From Magnetospirillum sp. XM-1 (lineage in GTDB: Bacteria; Pseudomonadota; Alphaproteobacteria; Rhodospirillales; Magnetospirillaceae), in the NCBI RefSeq assembly GCF_001511835.1, contig NZ_LN997848.1, positions 2,384,001 through 2,448,000 of the forward strand: a stretch of 64,000 nt of DNA, written 5' to 3'. Shown here piece after piece: positions 25,619 through 33,609 of this stretch (its first letter is position 1; each line of letters opens with the position of its first letter). Under the pieces are notes generated by a model that did no database searches, was not told where the DNA came from, and was given only the letters and a program-made list of their open reading frames with translations. Made by a program: the position numbers and the translations under genes.

Positions 25619-26899
25619 TTATCTGTCTGATCTAAGCGGAATCGGATTTTGGATTGAACGAAACCGCTGGCGCGGTATTGGAGCCTGAGCCGCGTCCTTC
25701 TGTACCGTCGGCGCCGCGGCCTTGAATGCCTCGGTGGCTTTCTCCGGAGCCAGGGTTTTGTCAGGGGTGATCGCCTTGTCGGGCTGGGGCGCTTTGGCCT
25801 CTGGCGGCAGCTTGGAAGGATCCACCACCTTGGTGCCCTCGGGGTGGGAAATATCCAACACGGCTCCTGCGTTGGGGCGCTCCTGAATGACCTTTATCGG
25901 TGGCACCTGATCCTTTCCCGGTGCCGTTGACCATTCCATGGCCCGACCAGGAGGAGGCGGAGGCGGCAGGCTGCTGACCGCCGAGCCGAAACTCTGGGCG
26001 ATCACCGTCGGCGCCACCGGCACCGGAAGCGAGGGCGGGGCTGAGGCTGAGACGATCTGGATCAGAGTGTTGGCCGACCCCAGGATCTGGCTGCCGCTGG
26101 AATTACGCAGAACCACCTCGCCGGTACCACCGCCTGGATCACCCAGCAGAGCCACCTGGGTCTGACCCTGCTCGTCCACCCGACCGGCCACGGTCGTGCC
26201 CCGGATGCCGAGCGAAGCCGCCGGGGTCTTGATGATCATGGCATCGGGGCTGGAATGGGCAATCTGGCCGGACACCAGGCCGAACGCGCCATGGGCCACC
26301 GAGATCTCAGCCTTCCCCTGATGGGTGTCCGGATCATAGACCAACTGGTCAAGTACCATCTTGCCGGCGTTGCCCAGCGAGAAGGTGGAGCGGTCGGCGA
26401 AAACCAGACCGACGGATCCGTCGCCCGAGGTGTGGATCACGTCGCCCTGGAACACCACGTCGCCTTTTTGGAGGGTGGTGCTGGTGCCATCGGCATGCCG
26501 GGCGGTAACCGAGCCAGCCACCTTGTCCACCATGCCAATCTGTGGGCTGCCGCTGGATGGCGTTCCATCCGCCTGGGCATACTGGCCGGGAGCCAGCGGT
26601 CCAGCCAGCCTAGTAACCAGAGCCCCCTCGATCAGGGCGCCGGCATCGCTGACCAATGGCGGTGGAGCGTCGTTGGCAAAATAGTCCAGGATGACAACGG
26701 TACTGCCATCTGGGCGAACCAGGATGAGGTCGGCCCCCTTGCGGAAGAATTCTGAACTGAGAAGGAATCCCCCTTCCGGAACCAGCACCTTGGTCATGCC
26801 GGAACCATGAATTGTCGTCGTCACTGGTGTCGTCGTTGAAGACCGCGTTCCACCTTGCGCGACGGGGGTTGTCCCCTTTTCCCGCAATCCCCCCCCCAA
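25619..26899 (-). CDS. FecR-domain protein (adhesin N-terminal type), truncated by an IS91 end
   Basis: 426 residues. The region around DKVAGSVTARHADGTSTTLQ to SLGIRGTTVAGRV is a FecR-type domain of the kind found at the start of large repeat adhesins and surface proteins. The rest is Pro/Ala-rich linker. The last 20 or so residues (IPRQRFRSIQ...) are translated from a 39-base IS91 end fragment (25651-25689), so the original gene was longer. The start is uncertain: TTG 26899 lies beside a run of nine G residues on the coding strand, with an in-frame stop two codons earlier; ATG 26797 is an alternative. No signal peptide is seen. Confidence 0.7.
   Translation of the reverse strand: MGGGLREKGTTPVAQGGTRSSTTTPVTTTIHGSGMTKVLVPEGGFLLSSEFFRKGADLILVRPDGSTVVILDYFANDAPPPLVSDAGALIEGALVTRLAGPLAPGQYAQADGTPSSGSPQIGMVDKVAGSVTARHADGTSTTLQKGDVVFQGDVIHTSGDGSVGLVFADRSTFSLGNAGKMVLDQLVYDPDTHQGKAEISVAHGAFGLVSGQIAHSSPDAMIIKTPAASLGIRGTTVAGRVDEQGQTQVALLGDPGGGTGEVVLRNSSGSQILGSANTLIQIVSASAPPSLPVPVAPTVIAQSFGSAVSSLPPPPPPGRAMEWSTAPGKDQVPPIKVIQERPNAGAVLDISHPEGTKVVDPSKLPPEAKAPQPDKAITPDKTLAPEKATEAFKAAAPTVQKDAAQAPIPRQRFRSIQNPIPLRSDR
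25651..25689 (-). repeat. 39-bp fragment of the IS91 end
   Basis: Matches, in inverted orientation, the last 39 bases of the IS91 copies (22627-22665), including the 17-bp GGATTGAACGAAACCGC. Outside it the match stops at once on both sides. It marks an excised or abortive IS91 event inside the FecR-domain gene. Confidence 0.85.
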
Positions 26900-26921
26900 A
26901 CGCTATCGGTTATGATCCGAT

Positions 26922-27158
26922 TTATGCATTCTCTCTTTGCTGCTCATCACAACAGAGCCTCATCCCGTGGGAGAGCCCCGTCATACTCGCTTCACATCGG
27001 ACCAGCCGCTCAAGCAACACCGAGAGCCGATGCTCTTGCTTCTGACAATCTAGACCTTCGCTCCGGCGCAGCTCGATCTCTGCCTTCGTCATGTCGACGT
27101 TGTTACGCAGTGCTGAAAGCTTCGAGCACAGAGGCCCATATGATGGATGCTCAGCCAC
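26922..27158 (-). CDS. Possible small soluble protein, 78 residues
   Basis: A GTG-started frame giving a helical, charged protein with three Cys (SKLSALRNNVDMTKAEIELR, HRLSVLLERLVRCEASMTGL). Amino-acid use looks protein-like, but there is no clear ribosome site and no family match. Remaining sequence from 27159 to 27520 shows nothing I can support. Confidence 0.35.
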   Translation of the reverse strand: MAEHPSYGPLCSKLSALRNNVDMTKAEIELRRSEGLDCQKQEHRLSVLLERLVRCEASMTGLSHGMRLCCDEQQRENA

Positions 27159-27520
27159 CTAAGGTCACGCCCGCCCATCCCAAGGTTATATGAAATTAAC
27201 AAAAGAGGTATATTAGGTAAAGCATATTTCATGCATGTACGGCTGTGGCGGTGCGCAGGCACCTCGAACGGCCGAGTCGGGTCACGAAGGGCCGGTTGGC
27301 CGCGGTGGGATGGATGGCCGCACCGCCCCCATCAGCAGTCGTTGGGTGGAGGAAAATACAGCTGTAGATCCTTCTGCGCATTAGGTTGGAGCGCAAGCCC
27401 AGAGAGCGCTGATCCGCGAATGTATGGGGCATCACCCGCCTCAATCCTGTTCTTCAATTCCGGGCTCTGGCCGCTGATTTTCAGCTTGGCGCAAGGCGCC
27501 ACAATTGCCGTTCAGATCGG

Positions 27521-27940
27521 TGGGCCAAATCCGCGGATTTGGCCCACCCGCTCACCTGTTTCCCAGTCCGCGCATCAGCGCAAGCTGGTGGCCAGAATCA
27601 TTTTCAGGCCGAAATTTGTGGGACAGAAGGTCGACTAAACGTCGCAACTGATGCCCTATGTTACTGGGACTAGAGCACCAGCCCGTTACTAACGGCGACG
27701 TCGCGCCAAATCGCATTCCTTGATGGTTACACACGATCAGATTTCCAGCAGTCAAGATCCTTCTGTGGCCACCAAGGACTCTCTAAAGTACCTGGATAAG
27801 CAACCCGTTATTAATGTCCCATTTTATTTCGCCTTGCCGGGAGCCGTTAATTTTTAAGCGTCATGTTTATTTTCGTATCTTGTAACAATGCGACTTCGGC
27901 TTATGTTTCTGTCAACGTATGTTGTAACGGAGTCGGCAAC
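27521..27940 (+). repeat. Leader repeat copy A
   Basis: A non-coding leader of about 420 bases found in three diverged copies in the window (also 28351-28693 and 54575-54984 inverted). It begins with a perfect 26-base palindrome at 27521-27546 (TGGGCCAAATCCG and its complement). It then has TGTGGGACA (about 27618), TTACTGGGACTA (about 27659), TGTCCCATTTTAT (about 27815), CTTGTAACAATGCG and CGTATGTTGTAACGG just before the ATG of the small gene at 27941. Confidence 0.65.
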
Positions 27941-28309
27941 ATGGCTAAGAGTAACAGCGAGCGGGTTGAGACGTACCGGGCTAAGCAACGGGCGGCAGGG
28001 GTCATCGAGATGAATGTTCGCGTTCCATTCTCGATGCGTGAGTGCGTGCTTGATCTAGCGACTAAGTTGCGGGCCGGTGCGCCTTGGCCGCAAGATCAGC
28101 CGCCCGTCCAGATTCTGCGCGTCGAGGTTCCGGGGCCGGTCAAGATCAAGCACGTTGAGGTGCCGGGACCAGTCCGGGTCGAGCGCGTCGAGGTTCCGGG
28201 GCCGGGCGAGGTCAACTGGGTGATCGTGGGCGTGGTCGCATTACAAAGCCTGGTGATAGGCCTGTCGGCTGGTATGCTTTCGCAAAAATATTTTCATTTG
28301 ATGAATTGA
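27941..28309 (+). CDS. Small membrane-anchored protein with VEVPGP repeats
   Basis: 122 residues. The N-terminus MAKSNSERVETYRAKQRAAG is basic and helical and resembles small plasmid or phage DNA-binding proteins; next comes a VRVPFSMRECVLDLATKLRA segment that could be a ribbon-helix-helix-like domain. Three repeats of (R/H)VEVPGP separate it from a C-terminal transmembrane helix (WVIVGVVALQSLVIGLSAGM). The start ATG 27941 is fixed by a second locus, where only the first 14 codons survive (54532-54574) after a matching leader. Function unknown. Confidence 0.6.
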   Translation: MAKSNSERVETYRAKQRAAGVIEMNVRVPFSMRECVLDLATKLRAGAPWPQDQPPVQILRVEVPGPVKIKHVEVPGPVRVERVEVPGPGEVNWVIVGVVALQSLVIGLSAGMLSQKYFHLMN

Positions 28310-28350
28310 AATTGGTAAAATGACCAAGATCATCGTGTGGTGGCCGTGTC

Positions 28351-28693
28351 GGCCAGAATCGTTTTTGGGCTGAAATTTATGGGACATAGGGTCAGCTAAA
28401 CTCCGCCTTGTCTTCCCTTTGTTACCGGGACTAAAGTTCCGCCCCGTTACTAACGAGCGACTTGTCAAAAACCACACGGCGACATCATTGTCGCACGACA
28501 TTATGTCCGCCGTCCAAGCTCCTTCATTGACGAATCCAACTTCTTTAACGAGACCGGAGTTACTCCCCGTTTTTGTTGTCCCATTTCGCTTCACGACATC
28601 GGCCGTTATCGTTTTGTGTTTGTCGTATATATTCTCGTGTATTGTAACGATCCGGCGTCGGCTTCTGTTGCTATTAACGTATCTAGCAACGTC
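28351..28693 (+). repeat. Leader repeat copy B (no gene attached)
   Basis: Diverged copy of the leader at 27521-27940, in the same orientation and directly downstream of the small gene. Shared landmarks: GGCCAGAATCGTTTT, AAATTTATGGGACA, TTACCGGGACTA, CCCGTTACTAACG, TTGTCCCATTT, TATTGTAACGATCCGGCGTCGGCTT and AACGTATCTAGCAACG. No MAKSN-type gene follows; an IS110 element starts 58 bases later. Confidence 0.6.
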
Positions 28694-28751
28694 AGGACTG
28701 GCGCATCGTCTCCATCAGCTCGGGATCGACTAGTGGTCAAAATCTGATGGG

Positions 28752-30103
28752 GTGGACGGCCCCTGCTCACCGGCGTCGCAATGCGCCAAGATGGTGGTTG
28801 TCGAGACACACCATTTGAAGGGGGCCGTCCATGACCGAGGTTAGCACGATTGGTTTTGATCTGGCGAAGCGGGTTTTCCAGGTCCACGGGGTCGATGGCG
28901 ACGGTGCCGTGACGATCCGGCGGCAGTTGCGCCGCTCCGAGGTCGTGACGTTCTTCGCCAAGCTGTCGCCCTGCGTGGTGGGGATGGAGGCGTGCGCCTC
29001 AGCCCATTATTGGGCGCGGACGCTGGCCAAACTGGGGCATGAGGTGCGCCTGATCCCGCCCTCGCGGGTCAAGCCCTATGTCAAGCGAGGACGGAAGAAC
29101 GACGCAGCCGACGCTGCGGCGATCGCCGAGGCGGTGACACGGCCGCACATGGAGTTCGTGCCGGTCAAGAGCGAGGAGGCGCAAGCGGTGCTGATGCTCC
29201 ATCGCACCCGCCGCCTGTTGGTGACCCAGCGCACCATGCTCGGCAATGCGCTGCGGTCGCATTTTGCCGAATACGGCATCATCGAACCGGAGGGGCAAGG
29301 TGGGCTGGCAAGGCTGGTCGTCTGTGCGCTGGACGCACCGGATGCGGCATTGCCTCAGGCGGCTCGTGAAGCCATGGCGATGCTGGCCGCGCATGTGCGT
29401 GAGACCGACTCCAAGATCGATGCGCTGGATCACGAAATCCTGAGATGGCACCGTAACGACGCCGACAGCCAGAGGGTCGCCTCCATTCCCGGCATCGGCC
29501 CGCTGATCGCCAGCGCCATCGTTGCCGCCATGGGCGATCCCAAGCGCTTCAAGACGGGGCGAGACTTCGCCGCCTGGCTGGGGCTGGTGCCATCGCAGAA
29601 TTCCACCGGTGGCAAAACCGTGCTGGGGCCGATCACCAAGGCTGGGGACCGCTATCTGCGGTCGCTCCTGGTGGTCGGCGCCACCGGCACTTTATGGCGG
29701 CGGCGCAAAGAGCAAGGCACATGGCTGGCGGGCATGATGGCGCGGGGTAAGACGGCACGGCAGATCTCCGTCGCCCTGGCCAACAAGATGGCGCGCACCG
29801 CCTGGGCCATCCTCGCCAAGGGTGGCCTCTATCACGACGCGGCAGCACAGGCCGCCTGAGAAAGAGCGCGAGGAACAACCAGTTGCGAGGGCGATGAAAG
29901 CGTGATGGCGACCGGTCAATCCAAGGAACGGCAAAACCCAGCGTACGTCATGGCCGCCAAGGTCGTAAATCTGATCGGGAGCCGTTTCACGGATCACATC
30001 ATGGCCAGCGGTCAGAGTGCCGCGCAAACAGGCCGGACACATGACTGCACCCGACCGGGGCGTCAGCGCGAAAAAATCTCCTTGCAACGCAGGGGCTGTC
30101 CAC
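28752..30103 (+). mobile_element. IS110-family element (IS1111 group), complete
   Basis: One transposase flanked by a near-perfect inverted pair: GTGGACGGCCCCTGC at 28752-28766 and GCAGGGGCTGTCCAC at 30089-30103 (one mismatch). Sub-terminal inverted repeats are typical for the IS1111 group, so the true ends may lie a few bases outside. The 3' non-coding part (29860-30103) is long, as is common in the family. Confidence 0.75.
28831..29859 (+). CDS. IS110-family (IS1111 group) DEDD transposase
   Basis: 342 residues. The N-terminal RuvC-like DEDD domain shows TIGFDLAKRVFQVHGVD (first Asp), VGMEACASAHYW (Glu) and KNDAADAAAIAEA (Asp pair). The C-terminal Tnp20 domain has IPGIGPLIASAIVAAMGDP and AWLGLVPSQNSTGGK with the conserved serine. 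Full length, no frameshift. Such enzymes act with a bridge RNA encoded in the element's non-coding end. Confidence 0.92.
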   Translation: MTEVSTIGFDLAKRVFQVHGVDGDGAVTIRRQLRRSEVVTFFAKLSPCVVGMEACASAHYWARTLAKLGHEVRLIPPSRVKPYVKRGRKNDAADAAAIAEAVTRPHMEFVPVKSEEAQAVLMLHRTRRLLVTQRTMLGNALRSHFAEYGIIEPEGQGGLARLVVCALDAPDAALPQAAREAMAMLAAHVRETDSKIDALDHEILRWHRNDADSQRVASIPGIGPLIASAIVAAMGDPKRFKTGRDFAAWLGLVPSQNSTGGKTVLGPITKAGDRYLRSLLVVGATGTLWRRRKEQGTWLAGMMARGKTARQISVALANKMARTAWAILAKGGLYHDAAAQAA

Positions 30104-30163
30104 ACATGACGGAAGAGTCCTGTGGTGGATTCCCCCGGCTGGCCGGATGTGCGAGTCTGGGGG

Positions 30164-30332
30164 ATGCGCGAAGGGATCATCGTCGAAGTTAGCGCCGCCG
30201 ACCGGATCCGCCTTGAGGCGGTGGTCGCGGACCGCAACAGCCCACAGAAGCACGTCTGGCGAGCGCGGATCGTGTTGCTGACCGCCGACGGCATTGGGAC
30301 CGTCGAAATCATGCGTCTGACCGGCAAGGCTA
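30164..30332 (+). pseudogene. IS630-type transposase N-terminal fragment
   Basis: Encodes VSAADRIRLEAVVADRNSPQ followed by KHVWRARIVLLTADGIGTVEIM, the usual N-terminus of a group of IS630 transposases. The frame is cut at 30332 by the IS5 element; no continuation is found after that element. Confidence 0.75.
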
Positions 30333-31273
30333 AGAGGCCGTCCGGAAGGTTCTTGAATCAGGTGAATCGGTTATGATTCCATGGGTCTCCAGAGAAATGC
30401 TGGGGGCGCCATGTGGACCAAGGACAACCGACGGCTCTATGAGCGGAGCGGACTTCGCTATCCAAGTGATCTGACGGATGAGGAATGGTCGCTGGTGGCG
30501 CCGCTGATCCCACCGGCAAAGCGCGGCGGGCGCCAGCGAACGGTGGATCTTCGTGAAGTGGTGAATGGGATCTTCTACGTGTTGATGACCGGTTGCCAGT
30601 GGCGAGCATTGCCCACGGACCTGCCGCCCAAAAGCACGGTGCATGAATATCTTGGGCTGTGGGAATGGGATGGCACGCTGGCACGCCTCCATCACGCCCT
30701 GTTCATCGAGGTGCGGGAACTCTCCGGCAAAGAAGCCAGCCCGACGGCGGCGATCATAGACAGCCAGAGCGTCAAGGGCGCGGAAAAAGGGGGGCGCGGA
30801 TTGATCCATCGGGCTACGACGCTGGGAAGAAGGTCAAAGGCAAGAAGCGGCACATCGTCGTCGATACGCTTGGCTTGATCCTCGCGGCTCATGTCCAACC
30901 GGCCGATGTCCAGGATCGTGATGGCGGATTGCCGGTCCTCAAGGAGGTCCGGCGCCTCTTCCCCTTCATCGTTCGGGTGTTCGCTGATGGCGGCTACCAG
31001 GGGGCCGCCACCGCGGCAGCCGTCCGCGCACTCGGGGCGTGGCACCTGGAAATCGTCAAACGCTCCGACACCGCCAAGGGGTTCGAAGTTCTGCCAAAGC
31101 GGTGGATCGTTGAGCGCACCTTCGGGTGGCTGGGGCGTTGTCGCCGTCTCGCCAAGGACTTCGAGAATCTCGCCAGGATGGCGCTGGCGTTTCTTCGCCT
31201 CGCCATGATCCGCCTCATGCTGCGAAGGATAGCAAGACACCGGAAATCATAGGAAACTTCACGGACGGACTCT
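30333..31273 (+). mobile_element. IS5-family element, complete (941 bp)
   Basis: Ends AGAGGCCGTCCGG (left) and, inverted, AGAGTCCGTCCG (right), flanked by TA on both sides (30331-30332 and 31274-31275). It sits between an IS630 fragment and a broken response regulator gene. Confidence 0.8.
30411..31252 (+). CDS. IS5-family transposase made from two frames
   Basis: First frame 30411-30878 starts MWTKDNRRLYERSGLRYPSD and contains the N-terminal domain and the first catalytic Asp (IIDSQSVKG). Second frame (to 31252) contains HIVVDTLGLILAAHV, VFADGGYQG (second Asp) and RWIVERTFGWLGRCRRLAKD (Glu). They join at GAAAAAGGGGGG (about 30782-30793) by a -1 shift, the usual site of programmed frameshifting in this group. 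Confidence 0.85.
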
Positions 31274-31275
31274 TA

Positions 31276-31471
31276 GACATTCAGGCCAAGGCCCACCGGA
31301 CATTGTTAGATCGAGCAGAGCCAAGTCGATGCCCGATTCACGCTCTCCCGCCTCAACGACTTCTGCGAAACTGCTCGCTTCCACAATTTGCGAAGCTTCC
31401 ACGTACAGGGTGAGGATGTGACGCAGACCCTCGCGAAACAACTGGTGATCATCGGCAATAAGGATCTTCAT
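31276..31471 (-). pseudogene. Response regulator receiver domain, cut by IS5
   Basis: Starts MKILIADDHQLFREGLRHIL, the N-terminus of a NarL/LuxR-type response regulator with the acidic pair DD, and runs to the phosphorylation site LALLDLTM. It is cut just after by the IS5 element, and the rest (half of the receiver and the DNA-binding domain) is absent on the other side. Nonfunctional. It shows that signalling genes once continued to the left. Confidence 0.85.
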
Positions 31472-31621
31472 CGGAAATGCCAAGCCCACTTTTCACGCCG
31501 TTGGCTATATGAGAGCCACGCCCAAAGTGTGCTTCGATTCCGTCTGGAATGCACCCGATAATGCAGATCCACTTGAAATTCGGGCACACACTATAAACAC
31601 GCAGTTCCATCATTTGGCGTG

Positions 31622-31834
31622 TCAACGGGTCTGGATAAGGACCTCATCGATCTTGGTGAAGCCGCTGCCGACTCCCAGTTGAGACAGATGGACGGTTACC
31701 GAGCCATAACCATCAATCTTCGCCAGCCGCACCATGGTTCCCGACTTCGGGACGTCGATGATGCTGTCCACCGACCAAACCGTCCGGCTCCGACCGTCAC
31801 TCTGATAAAGATCGCCAAGGGCAACAGCTTTCAT
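31622..31834 (-). CDS. Small conserved-looking protein, 70 residues
   Basis: Starts MKAVALGDLYQSDGRSRTVW and continues with a beta-rich pattern (SVDSIIDVPKSGTMVRLAKI, GSVTVHLSQLG). The ATG at 31834 follows AAGGGGAG. Looks like a small SH3-like or sensor domain; no function is known to me. It stands alone on the minus strand before the signalling genes. Confidence 0.55.
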   Translation of the reverse strand: MKAVALGDLYQSDGRSRTVWSVDSIIDVPKSGTMVRLAKIDGYGSVTVHLSQLGVGSGFTKIDEVLIQTR

Positions 31835-31861
31835 GATCCACTCCCCTTGGGAGCGTTTCAT

Positions 31862-32415
31862 TGCATACTGACGACGGTCTGATCAAGTGACAGATTGAAA
31901 CCAAGATTATGGGATCAGCCCAACCTGGGGGCATAGCGGTCACTTGCTGCGCGGCTGCCAACGGGCTCACCGCGCGTCTTGTCTGCCGGTATCAATTGCT
32001 TGACTGCTCTTGGAGATAGAGCACAATTCCTTCAGGGGAGCAGTTTCGCCAATTCGGCCCCCCGCGAGGCCGACCGGGCCGCCTTCGACAGCCACCCGGT
32101 CGGCCATCTGCATTTTGGAACACTCATGCGTCACTTTGGTCTATCTGCGCCTCCGCCAATTCGCCGCCGCTCCAAGCCATGGTTTGCGTGGCTGGCTGTG
32201 ATGGCTGCTATTGCGGGGGTGGTAGCAGTCTGGGTCCGATAGCGACACTGACCCGGCATAGCGGGCGTTCCCGCTGACTGGCGGTTGCCGGGGCACTGCG
32301 GTCGCCTGCCGCGCCGGGGCCGACCGGCTCAGGTTGACCCAATCCGGACGTCCAGACAACCACAGCGCAAACGCGCGAGACCATTGTTGTCGCAAAATTA
32401 CTTTAGTATTACCAT
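31862..32415. other. Intergenic region with a possible 38-residue ORF
   Basis: 554 bases between a small minus-strand gene and the kinase. One short plus-strand frame (32126-32242) gives MRHFGLSAPPPIRRRSKPWF with a C-terminal helix AWLAVMAAIAGVVAVWVR, which could be a tiny membrane protein; it lacks a clear ribosome site. Otherwise GC-rich inverted sequence near 32255-32330 and no recognisable gene. Confidence 0.35.
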
Positions 32416-33546
32416 GTGAGCTACTTCAGGTTCTTTGAGCTTAAAATGGTTATGAGAAGCGAGCGTCCTGTCGTTCTTATCGTCGACGACGTTGCCGAGA
32501 ACCTCCAAGTTCTTGGCGAGTTATTGCAGCCATCATATTTGGTCAAGGTGGCGACATCGGGCGATCGTGCGTTGAAAATCGCCTCTACCTATCCACAACC
32601 CGACCTCATTCTGCTCGATGTGATGATGCCGGTTATGGATGGCTATGAGTGCCTTCGGCGGCTCAGGGAAAATTCTGAGACGCGAAAGATCCCAGTGATT
32701 TTCGTGACCGCGCTAGATAGCACGGAGGATGAGCGTAAAGGGCTGGACTTGGGCGCGGTGGACTACATCACGAAGCCGATCCGTCCGGCCATCGTCGAAG
32801 CGCGGGTCCGTAATCATTTGGATATGAAGGCAACGCGCGATTGGCTGTATGACCAAAATATCGTTCTTGAGGCGGAATTAAGCCGCCTCCTGGAAATCCT
32901 TGCGCACCACTTGCAGGAGCCGGTTCGGCGCCAGTTCACCTTCGCCCAATTGCTGCAGCGCTCACTGCCGAAGCCATTGAATGAAGCCGCTGAAATGTCC
33001 CTGGCACAGATAATGGACGGGGCTGTACGGCTGCGGACCATGCTTCATGACGTCGTGCTGTATCTCGCGGCCTGCCAGGCTCCAGATCCTTCCGCGCTCT
33101 GTGATGCGGAAAATGCACTCAATATCGCCATCAGACAGGTTGGCCACCGGCTAGAAGATGCCGGGGGCAAGATCACTCGAGCTGAAATGCCGTCCGTTTG
33201 GCTGAACTCTGACCAACTGACTGCGATTTTCAGGGCGCTTATCACCAATGCCATCGATTACCGAGATCCGGAGCGCGACCTCCACATTGCCATCATTGCA
33301 AATCTCGATGGATCCGATGTTGTCTTTTCGGTTGCCGACAACGGCATAGGAATACCATGTGAATTCCGCGATCGAGTATTCTGGTTGTTTGAACGGCTTC
33401 ATGCTGATTTTAACAGGCCCGGAACGGGCATCGGCCTTGCCCTAGTAAAGAAAATTGTCGAAGCCGCAAGGGGCCGAGTCTGGATTGAAGATGGTGATGA
33501 GGGGGGGGTGAAAATATGCTTTTCACTGCCTCGCCGAACCGAATAG
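32416..33546 (+). CDS. Receiver-histidine kinase hybrid protein
   Basis: 376 residues, cytoplasmic. An N-terminal receiver domain (IVDDVAENLQVLGELL; phospho-Asp in LILLDVMMPVMDGYE; YITKPIRP) is followed by a HisKA-like helix with the likely phospho-His in LEILAHHLQEPVRRQ. A HATPase follows (ALITNAIDY N-box, VADNGIGIP G1, GTGIGLALVKKIVE G2). The receiver-first order suggests it relays a signal from another kinase, probably the large hybrid downstream. Start may be GTG 32416 or ATG 32446. The REC domain is closely related to that of the next gene. Confidence 0.85.
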   Translation: MSYFRFFELKMVMRSERPVVLIVDDVAENLQVLGELLQPSYLVKVATSGDRALKIASTYPQPDLILLDVMMPVMDGYECLRRLRENSETRKIPVIFVTALDSTEDERKGLDLGAVDYITKPIRPAIVEARVRNHLDMKATRDWLYDQNIVLEAELSRLLEILAHHLQEPVRRQFTFAQLLQRSLPKPLNEAAEMSLAQIMDGAVRLRTMLHDVVLYLAACQAPDPSALCDAENALNIAIRQVGHRLEDAGGKITRAEMPSVWLNSDQLTAIFRALITNAIDYRDPERDLHIAIIANLDGSDVVFSVADNGIGIPCEFRDRVFWLFERLHADFNRPGTGIGLALVKKIVEAARGRVWIEDGDEGGVKICFSLPRRTE

Positions 33547-33609
33547 ACTATCTCGAAAGTTTATGGTTAGGCGACTTGCCATGGGGATGGCTATGACAAG
33601 GATCCACCT

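Noticed and set aside
27552..28594. Minus-strand frames in leader copies A and B sharing a pattern like SHKF.P.NDSG
   Set aside because: The likeness follows from the DNA repeat; the changes are not mainly silent and copy C has stop codons in that frame, so coding is not supported.
27521..28693. Leader repeats as a CRISPR array
   Set aside because: The repeated unit is long and diverged, there are only two tandem copies, no regular short repeats or spacers, and no cas gene.
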